From contig JAICYG010000082.1 in assembly GCA_025934335.1 (NCBI GenBank), positions 1-11,186 on the forward strand: 11,186 bases of DNA. The letters are read 5' to 3'. The stretch comes from Thermoleophilia bacterium. Its GTDB lineage: Bacteria > Actinomycetota > Thermoleophilia > Gaiellales > Gaiellaceae. Every line of letters begins with the position of its first letter. Within the stretch, counting starts at the first letter, position 1. Of this stretch, positions 6,189-11,186 are shown piece by piece. Under the pieces are notes generated by a model, which was not told the DNA's origin, ran no database searches, and saw only the letters and a list, made by a program, of their open reading frames with translations. Made by a program: the position numbers and the translations under genes.

Positions 6189-9032
6189 GTGAGCGTGCAC
6201 GACGTCGACGGCCTGAACGCCGGCTACGCGCGCGCGCTGCTCGACGAGTACCTCGAGAACCCGGAGGCGGTGCCGTCGGAGTGGCGGGCGCTGTTCGAGA
6301 GCGGCGACTCCGAGCTCGTCGCGACCCATCCCGGGATCGCGCGGCTGCTCGAGCAGCTCCCCCGGGGCGGGAACGGCCGTGCGCCGGTCGAGGCCCTGGC
6401 TCCGCCCGCGGCGCCCGCCCCGGCCGCCGCGCCCGCGCCCGCGCCTGCCCCGGTCGACCAGCAGCTCCTCGGCGGCGTCGCCGCGGCGATGGCGCTCGTG
6501 AAGGCGCACCGCACCCACGGCCACCTTGCCGCGCGCCTCGACCCGCTCGGGTCGGAGCCCGTCGGGGATCCGTCGCTCGAGCCGCTCCGGCTCGAGCCGA
6601 GGCTGACGCCGGAGCTGCAGGCGCGCATCCCCGCCTCCGTACTGCGCGTCCACGTGCCCGGCGAGACGCTCGCGGACGTGCTGCCGCAGCTCGGCGAGAC
6701 GTATTGCGGAACGATCGCCTACGAGATCGAGCACCTGTCCGACCACCAGCAGCGCGTCTGGCTGCGGCAGGCGATCGAGTCGGGCCGGTACCGGCAGCCG
6801 CTGTCGGCCGACGAGAAGAAGGCGCTCTTCCGCCGTCTCTGCGAGGTCGACGGGATGGAGCGCTTCCTGCGCAAGCGGTTCCTCGGCCAGAAGCAGTTCT
6901 CGCTGGAGGGGCTCGACGTGATGATCCCGATGCTCGACGAGACGATCGAGCTGGCCGCCGAGGCAGGTGCGCACGAGGTCGTGCTCGGGATGGCGCACCG
7001 CGGGCGGCTGAACGTGCTCGCCCACACGATCGGGACCCCGTACGAGTACATCCTGCGGGAGTTCGAGGGCGAGCGGACGATCGAGGCGGTCGCCGCCGAC
7101 CCGGAGGGCGGCACGGGCGACGTCAAGTACCACCTGGCGGCCGCCGGCACGCGCTCGACCGCGAGCGGGAAGATCGGCGTGCGCCTCGTCGCGAACCCGA
7201 GTCACCTGGAGGCGGTCAACCCCGTCGTCGAGGGGCGCACGCGTGCGGAGCAGACTGACCGCGCGACAGCCAACGGCGCACACGACCCGTCGGTCGCGCT
7301 CCCCGTGCTGCTGCACGGCGACGCTGCTTTCGCCGGCCAGGGGATCGTCGCGGAGACAATTAACCTGCACGACCTCGCCGGCTACTCGACCGGTGGGACG
7401 CTGCACCTGATCACGAACAACCAGATCGGCTTCACGACCGACCCGAGCGAGGGCCGGTCGACGCGCTACTCCTCCGACCTCGCGAAGGGCTTCGACGTCC
7501 CGATCGTGCACGTGAACGCCGACGACCCGGAAGCGTCCGTCGCCGCCGTGCGGCTCGCGCTCGCCTACCGGCGCCGGTTCGGCCAGGACGTCCTGATCGA
7601 CCTCGTCGGCTACCGGCGCTTCGGCCACAACGAGCAGGACGAGGCGGCGTACACGCAGCCGCTGATGGTCGAGCAGATCAAGGCGCACCCGAGTGCGCGC
7701 GAGCTGTACCAGGAGCAGCTGGTCGAGGAGGGCGTGCTAACGAGCGACGAGGCGGACGGCTTCGTCGCCGAGGTGGAGGAGGCGCTGCGCGCAGCGCACG
7801 AGCGGCTGAAGGCGTCGTTCGCGGAGCGGCAGGAGGTCGACCACGCGAGCGCCCGGGCGGGCGCCACCGAGGTCGATACGGCCGTCGCGGCGGCGACGCT
7901 CGAGGAGCTGAACGAGCAGCTGCTGCGCACGCCGGAGGGCTTCACCGTGCACCCGAAGCTTGCACGCCAGCTCGAGCGCAGGCGCACGGCGATGGCCGAA
8001 GGCGGCATCGACTGGGGCCACGCCGAGGCGCTCGCGCACGCCTCGCTGCTCGTCGAGGGGCTCCCGGTGCGGCTCACCGGCCAGGACGTCCAGCGCGGCA
8101 CCTTCGCGCAGCGCCATCTCGTCCTGCACGACGCCGAGACGGGGGAGACGTACACGCCGATGCAGCACCTCGACGAGGCGAGCGCGTCGTTCGAGGTCTA
8201 CAACTCGCCGCTGTCGGAGTACGCCTGCCTCGGCTTCGAGTACGGCTACTCGACCGCAGCGCCGGAGGCGCTCATCCTCTGGGAGGCGCAGTACGGCGAT
8301 TTCGCGAACGGCGCGCAGGTCGTGATCGACCAGTTCATCTCGTCGGGTCTGTCGAAGTGGCGCGAGACGTCACGGCTGACGCTGCTGCTGCCGCACGGCT
8401 ACGAGGGGAACGGCCCCGAGCACTCGAGCGCACGCCTCGAGCGCTTCCTGCAGCTCGGCGCGCAGGAGAACATCCGCGTCGCGAACTGCACGACCGCTGC
8501 GCAGTACTTCCATCTGCTGCGCCGGCAGGCGCTCGACCCGGTGGCCCGGCCGCTCGTCGTCGTCACGCCGAAGGGCCTGCTCCGGCTCAAGGAGGCGACG
8601 TCGACCATCGCCGACCTCGCGTCGGGCGGCTTCCGGCCGGTGATCGACGAGGCGCGCGAGCAGAAGACGAACGTGCTCCGGCTCGTACTCTGCAGCGGCA
8701 AGGCCTACTACGACATCGTCGGCCACGAGCTGCGCGCCGGCTCGCGCGAGTCGGTCGCGGTCGCGCGGATCGAGCAGCTCTACCCGTTCCCGACGCCCGC
8801 CGTCGCCGAGCTGATCGCGTCGTACCCGTGGCTGCGCGAGATCGTGTGGGCGCAGGAGGAGCCGCAGAACATGGGGCCGTGGCGCTCGATCCGGCATCGT
8901 CTGGAGGAGGCGGCCGGCGGAATCAGGCTCCGCTACGTCGGTCGGCCCTGGCGCGCGAGCCCGTCCGAGGGCTATCCAACGGCGCACCTGATCGAGCAGG
9001 ACCGCATCGCGCGCGAGGCGCTGACCGTCTAG
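6189..9032 (+). CDS. sucA: 2-oxoglutarate dehydrogenase E1 component (SucA/KGD type, no fused E2 domain)
   Basis: Thiamine-diphosphate enzyme of 947 residues that decarboxylates 2-oxoglutarate in the TCA cycle and passes the succinyl group to the lipoyl E2. Layout: N-terminal 2-oxogl_dehyd_N helix (LNAGYARALLDEYLENPEAV), an Ala/Pro linker (about 67-89), helical region with KAHRTHGHLAARLDPLG, then the E1 core with MAHRGRLN (268-275), the thiamine/Mg motif from HGDAAFAGQG (376-385) to ITNNQIGFTT, and YRRFGHNEQDE. The transketolase-like pyrimidine domain begins near IDWGHAEAL (607) and includes MQHLDE (658-663) and PHGYEGNGPEHSSARLERFL; the C-terminal domain has RPLVVVTPKGLLR. Length matches classical SucA (about 930), not mycobacterial KGD (about 1230), and the HxxxDG acyltransferase domain is absent. 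GTG at 6189 gives the family's usual N terminus. sucB and lpd are not in the window. Confidence 0.96.
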   Translation: MSVHDVDGLNAGYARALLDEYLENPEAVPSEWRALFESGDSELVATHPGIARLLEQLPRGGNGRAPVEALAPPAAPAPAAAPAPAPAPVDQQLLGGVAAAMALVKAHRTHGHLAARLDPLGSEPVGDPSLEPLRLEPRLTPELQARIPASVLRVHVPGETLADVLPQLGETYCGTIAYEIEHLSDHQQRVWLRQAIESGRYRQPLSADEKKALFRRLCEVDGMERFLRKRFLGQKQFSLEGLDVMIPMLDETIELAAEAGAHEVVLGMAHRGRLNVLAHTIGTPYEYILREFEGERTIEAVAADPEGGTGDVKYHLAAAGTRSTASGKIGVRLVANPSHLEAVNPVVEGRTRAEQTDRATANGAHDPSVALPVLLHGDAAFAGQGIVAETINLHDLAGYSTGGTLHLITNNQIGFTTDPSEGRSTRYSSDLAKGFDVPIVHVNADDPEASVAAVRLALAYRRRFGQDVLIDLVGYRRFGHNEQDEAAYTQPLMVEQIKAHPSARELYQEQLVEEGVLTSDEADGFVAEVEEALRAAHERLKASFAERQEVDHASARAGATEVDTAVAAATLEELNEQLLRTPEGFTVHPKLARQLERRRTAMAEGGIDWGHAEALAHASLLVEGLPVRLTGQDVQRGTFAQRHLVLHDAETGETYTPMQHLDEASASFEVYNSPLSEYACLGFEYGYSTAAPEALILWEAQYGDFANGAQVVIDQFISSGLSKWRETSRLTLLLPHGYEGNGPEHSSARLERFLQLGAQENIRVANCTTAAQYFHLLRRQALDPVARPLVVVTPKGLLRLKEATSTIADLASGGFRPVIDEAREQKTNVLRLVLCSGKAYYDIVGHELRAGSRESVAVARIEQLYPFPTPAVAELIASYPWLREIVWAQEEPQNMGPWRSIRHRLEEAAGGIRLRYVGRPWRASPSEGYPTAHLIEQDRIAREALTV

Positions 9033-9045
9033 GAGTTTCTGGGCC

Positions 9046-9228
9046 TCAGAAGCGGCGGCGACGCGCGCGCTGTGCATCGAGCGCCTGCTTCGCGAGCCGC
9101 GGCCCGTGCTTCCGCGCCTGCCGTACGACCCAGCGCCGCTGTCGCGGCGGCAGCCGCCGCCAGATGTCCCAGATCGTCAGCGCGGTCCCGATGGGCCCGA
9201 GCCGGCGCGTGATCCTGACGCGGGGCAC
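9046..9228 (-). CDS. Small basic protein, conserved-looking, unknown function
   Basis: Sixty-residue protein convergent with sucA, with 13 bp between the two stop codons. From the GTG at 9228 it begins MPRVRITRRLGPIGTALTIW, continues DIWRRLPPRQRRWVVRQARK, then HGPRLAKQALDAQ, and ends in an Arg run. It has an amphipathic, strongly cationic character and no long membrane helix. The LGPIGxALTxWDIWRRLPxRQR...RKHGP order looks evolved rather than random and recalls small proteins from related genomes; nucleic-acid or membrane-surface binding is possible. CACAAT lies exactly six bases before this GTG, matching the leaderless geometry elsewhere in the window. The frame stays open upstream, so a longer N terminus cannot be excluded. 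Confidence 0.65.
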   Translation of the reverse strand: MPRVRITRRLGPIGTALTIWDIWRRLPPRQRRWVVRQARKHGPRLAKQALDAQRARRRRF

Positions 9229-9234
9229 CGGGGC

Positions 9235-9240
9235 ATTGTG
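9235..9240 (-). promoter_or_regulatory. -10-like element (CACAAT) six bases before the GTG of the basic-protein gene
   Basis: On the minus strand CACAAT (9240-9235) resembles TATAAT at four of six positions and precedes the GTG at 9228 by six bases. No SD is present; an AGG about 13 bases upstream is too far and too short. No clear -35 is seen. Confidence 0.35.
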
Positions 9241-9322
9241 CCTGGAGCCCGGCGCAGCGCGTTCGACGTGGAGATCGTCTATCCTGCCGCGGGGGAAAAT
9301 CGTGTCGGAGCAGGAGGATTTC

Positions 9323-9691
9323 ATGGCGGTTGACACCGCGTCGATGTTCGCGCAGGTCATCCACGAGCACCTCGAGCTGAAGCGCCGAAACGCCGCGCTC
9401 GAGCACGAGATGCCGCTCGAGCGGTACCTGAACGACGACCCGTTCGAGAACCATCCGCTCTTCAAGACCGAGGAGCAGGCGCGTATCGAAGACACGATGG
9501 ACGGCGTCCCGAGCATCGAGGCCGAGCAGACGCACCTCGACTGGCCCTCGACGGACGACACGTTCATCGACGTCCCCGTCGTCGACCCCGACGCGACGCA
9601 GGAAGCGGTCCTCCCCGAGACCGCCGACGCGGACCAGCCCTCAGACGACACCCTCTGGACACGCTCCCGCGACTTCGACTGGGGTGATTGA
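9323..9691 (+). CDS. Acidic conserved hypothetical protein
   Basis: Soluble, highly acidic protein of 122 residues with no signal peptide or membrane helix. The N-terminal third is helical and looks conserved: MFAQVIHEHLELKRRN (8-23), ALEHEMPLERYLNDDPFENH (25-44), PLFKTEEQARIEDTMDG (45-61). The rest is rich in Asp, Glu, Thr and Pro, probably disordered, ending TRSRDFDWGD. The heptad-like pattern at 8-35 could support a short coiled coil. Function unknown. ATG at 9323 is secure, with AGGAGG five to six bases upstream, unlike the leaderless genes to its left. A possible -10 is TATCCT at 9280-9285, with no well-spaced -35. A strong 14-bp hairpin follows two bases after the stop. Confidence 0.82.
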   Translation: MAVDTASMFAQVIHEHLELKRRNAALEHEMPLERYLNDDPFENHPLFKTEEQARIEDTMDGVPSIEAEQTHLDWPSTDDTFIDVPVVDPDATQEAVLPETADADQPSDDTLWTRSRDFDWGD

Positions 9692-9692
9692 T

Positions 9693-9723
9693 CATGAGGG
9701 GGAACCTCCGGTTCCCCCTCATG
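9693..9723. terminator. Perfect 14-bp hairpin after the acidic-protein gene
   Basis: CATGAGGGGGAACC (9693-9706) and GGTTCCCCCTCATG (9710-9723) are exact reverse complements with a TCC loop. The hairpin starts two bases after the stop at 9691. There is no T-tract on either strand, so it is not a canonical rho-independent terminator, but its stability and place suggest 3'-end formation or mRNA protection. It could equally be a dispersed repeat unit. Confidence 0.7.
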
Positions 9724-9740
9724 GGCGCCCCCTCCGACAC

Positions 9741-9808
9741 GTTGCAGCTCGGTTCTGGTGAGCACGGGCAAAGCCCGCGCTCACCGACACTCGCGGTGCA
9801 GCTGCAAC
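9741..9808. repeat. Nested inverted repeat: 9-bp outer arms around a 12-pair hairpin
   Basis: GTTGCAGCT (9741-9749) and AGCTGCAAC (9800-9808) are exact inverted arms. Between them, GGTGAGC (9757-9763) pairs with GCTCACC (9779-9785), and after one A-C mismatch CGGGC (9765-9769) pairs with GCCCG (9773-9777) around an AAA loop. The result is a compact stem with a longer closing stem, a shape like REP-type intergenic elements rather than a simple terminator. Confidence 0.6.
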
Positions 9809-9845
9809 CCGGTGTCAGACACCTAAAGGTGTCTGACACCGGGTT
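9806..9845. repeat. 40-bp near-perfect palindrome with 19-bp arms
   Basis: Two 19-bp arms, 9806-9824 and 9827-9845, are exact reverse complements with only AA between them. Each arm contains its own odd palindrome, GGTGTC-A-GACACC (9811-9823) and GGTGTC-T-GACACC (9828-9840), so several alternative foldings exist. It ends nine bases before the stop codon of the minus-strand gene and could act as a bidirectional 3'-end signal or as a REP-like mobile palindrome. Its left end overlaps the outer arm of the neighbouring inverted repeat by three bases. Confidence 0.75.
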
Positions 9846-9854
9846 CGGCCCTCG

Positions 9855-11186
9855 CTACGGCTGGCTGAGCCGCGACCAGAGGTTGTCGAGGATTCGCTTG
9901 ACCGGCCAGAACGTGGCCGAGCCGCCGAAGTCGAGCGCGCCCGCGGCGAAGACCTTCGCGCCGGCCGGGGTCTCGTAGTAGCTCATCTGCGCCGTGATCC
10001 CGACGGCGATCACATCAGGGATCTGGGCGACGACGACGGTGCCCGGCGGCGACTCGGGGGCGATCGAGTCGACCTCGATCCCGTAGCCGCCGACGAACTG
10101 CCCGAACGCCGAGCCGTCCGCGAGGCCGGTGCCGTCCCACAGCCACGGCGTCGCCGTCGCGTTCTGGACCGTGAACAGGCCCTGGCGCTCGCCGTTGTCG
10201 TTCGCGCGGTACTGGACGCCGATCAGGCGCGCCTCGGGCCGGCCGGCGTCGCGCCACTTGCCGACCTTGCGCAGCACCTTCCCCTGCTCGGTCACCTTCC
10301 AGAAGAAGTTGTTCGCCGACAGGAACATCAGGTTCCCGCCCAGGTCCCGGAAGCGCTGCACCACGTCGTACTCGTGCGTCGACACGTACTCCTCGTGCCC
10401 CTCGAACACGACGAGGTCGTATGCGCTTGCGAGCTCGTCGCCGCTCGAGATCAGGTCGAAGTCGGAGTCCGAGATGAACTCCGCCGACTTGCCCGACCAG
10501 TACAGCCAGTGGAGGAACGGCAGGTCGTAGCGGTAGAAACGCGGCGGGACCCCGCGAGCGATGTACGTCCGCGAGAGGTTGACGGCGCCGTTCGGGGGGC
10601 CGGCGTACCACGTGTCGCCATAGCCGTTGCCGTCGACGTCCTGGAAGTTGTACGCCTGCCACGTGTTCGTCGGAAGCACCACGAGGACGCGGCTCGTCGC
10701 GCCGAGCACGGCGGGCCGGACGACGAACGGCGCGTAGCCGACGCGGCCGTCCGGGCCGGCCAGCTGCGCGTAGTAGAGGCCGCTCGGCAGGTTCGGGATC
10801 TTGACCGTGATGTCGCGCGGCCTGCTCAGGTACCTCGCCATCGTGATCGTGACGGGCGGCTGGCCGGTATCGATGCCCGCGAGCTGGTTGTCGGCGTACG
10901 TCACTACCTTCTCCGGCCCGGACTGGAAGATCCGGAGCTCGAGCGACGGCTCGTCGGTCGCCACGTGCAGGCCGGCCATCTGACCCGGGGCGTAGTTCGG
11001 CCGGCCGAAGCCGGCGTCGATGCCCTGCAGCCGCACGACGAGCCCCTTCGGGTAGCGGCCCACGAAGGCGTTCGGCGCGCCGTAGGTCGTGCGGCGACCG
11101 GCCGCGTTCACGACCGTCATCCGGATCAGGTACGTGCGCGGGTTGAGCGTGTCGAGCGGCTGCCACGTCATCGTCTGGGCGCCGGG
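9855..11186 (-). CDS. N,N-dimethylformamidase large-subunit-like protein with Ig-like domain (5' end outside window)
   Basis: The last 443 residues of a longer protein, open at the right edge. The visible N-terminal part (TWQPLDTLNPRTYLIRMTVV then NAAGRRTTYG) looks like the end of a FlgD/FN3-type beta-sandwich. Next come YAPGQMAGLHVATDEPSLEL and a second beta-rich region, then the DMFA2_C-like domain: VLPTNTWQAYNFQDVDGNGY, RYDLPFLHWL, FISDSDFDLI, VVFEGHEEYVS and FRDLGGNLMFLSANNFFW. Dimethylformamidase hydrolyses N,N-dimethylformamide using a mononuclear iron held by two Tyr and one Glu; TWQAY (Tyr at 10650-10652), RYDLP (Tyr at 10527-10529) and GHEEY (His 10395-10397, Glu 10389-10391) are candidate equivalents. 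Substrate is unproven; many relatives are uncharacterised secreted proteins. The signal peptide region is not visible. Confidence 0.8.
   Translation of the reverse strand, partial: PGAQTMTWQPLDTLNPRTYLIRMTVVNAAGRRTTYGAPNAFVGRYPKGLVVRLQGIDAGFGRPNYAPGQMAGLHVATDEPSLELRIFQSGPEKVVTYADNQLAGIDTGQPPVTITMARYLSRPRDITVKIPNLPSGLYYAQLAGPDGRVGYAPFVVRPAVLGATSRVLVVLPTNTWQAYNFQDVDGNGYGDTWYAGPPNGAVNLSRTYIARGVPPRFYRYDLPFLHWLYWSGKSAEFISDSDFDLISSGDELASAYDLVVFEGHEEYVSTHEYDVVQRFRDLGGNLMFLSANNFFWKVTEQGKVLRKVGKWRDAGRPEARLIGVQYRANDNGERQGLFTVQNATATPWLWDGTGLADGSAFGQFVGGYGIEVDSIAPESPPGTVVVAQIPDVIAVGITAQMSYYETPAGAKVFAAGALDFGGSATFWPVKRILDNLWSRLSQP

Noticed and set aside
6141..7688. 515-residue minus-strand frame opposite sucA
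   Set aside because: Antisense shadow of a clear SucA coding region, rich in Arg/Val/Asp with no motif.
9037..9051. Short TTCTG/CAGAA inverted repeat between the sucA stop and the convergent gene
   Set aside because: Only five base pairs with no U-tract; too weak to call a terminator.
9692..9854. CRISPR array in the repeat-rich gap
   Set aside because: The repeats are inverted pairs of three different sequences with no regular direct repeat-spacer pattern and no cas genes nearby.
9688..9978. 96-residue plus-strand frame running through the hairpin cluster
   Set aside because: It translates the inverted repeats and then the antisense of the dimethylformamidase-like gene; no SD and no coding character.

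Overview
The window is very GC-rich DNA with strongly GC-biased third codon positions, short gaps, frequent GTG/TTG starts and several genes without Shine-Dalgarno (SD) sites. Together with a CGNR zinc-finger gene and small proteins resembling ones I associate with Thermoleophilia, this suggests a deep-branching actinobacterium (Gaiellales/Solirubrobacterales type). The assignment rests on protein resemblance and is inference. I see no rRNA, tRNA, CRISPR array, transposase or phage gene. No gap between genes exceeds about 165 bases.

Left part, minus strand (1-3321): a tight operon reads leftward from a good sigma70-type promoter (1535-1562): yjbQ, hpnC, then hpnD, which runs off the left edge. 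HpnC and HpnD are squalene/phytoene-synthase family enzymes that make squalene for hopanoids; yjbQ leads them and overlaps hpnC. Upstream, also on the minus strand, lie a 12-helix MFS exporter and a 129-residue conserved protein of unknown function.

Centre-left, plus strand (3322-5497): a divergent 86-bp control region rich in GGTTAC/GTAACC half-sites and a TAAGATCTTA palindrome separates the 129-residue gene from a CGNR zinc-finger regulator. The regulator is translationally coupled (ATGA) to a DUF1028 Ntn-hydrolase-like protein with a TPR-like tail. Next come a secreted six-cysteine protein and a 32-residue single-helix membrane peptide that share one base.

Centre-right, plus strand (5498-9032): two small membrane-protein genes precede a 947-residue 2-oxoglutarate dehydrogenase E1 (sucA/kgd type), the main metabolic gene here, which feeds the TCA cycle. 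All three have a -10-like hexamer exactly six bases before the start codon and no SD site, which points to leaderless transcripts. A fourth gene (9046-9228, minus) has the same geometry.

Right part (9033-11186): a 60-residue basic minus-strand protein faces sucA; a 122-residue acidic protein follows on the plus strand. A 163-bp convergent gap then holds three separate hairpins (14-bp stem; 7+5-bp stem inside 9-bp outer arms; 19-bp arms). The last gene, minus strand and open at the right edge, resembles the large subunit of N,N-dimethylformamidase joined to an Ig-like domain. No complete novel defence or mobile system is visible; the main points of interest are the hairpin cluster, the uniform leaderless spacing, the CGNR control region and the small-protein pairs.
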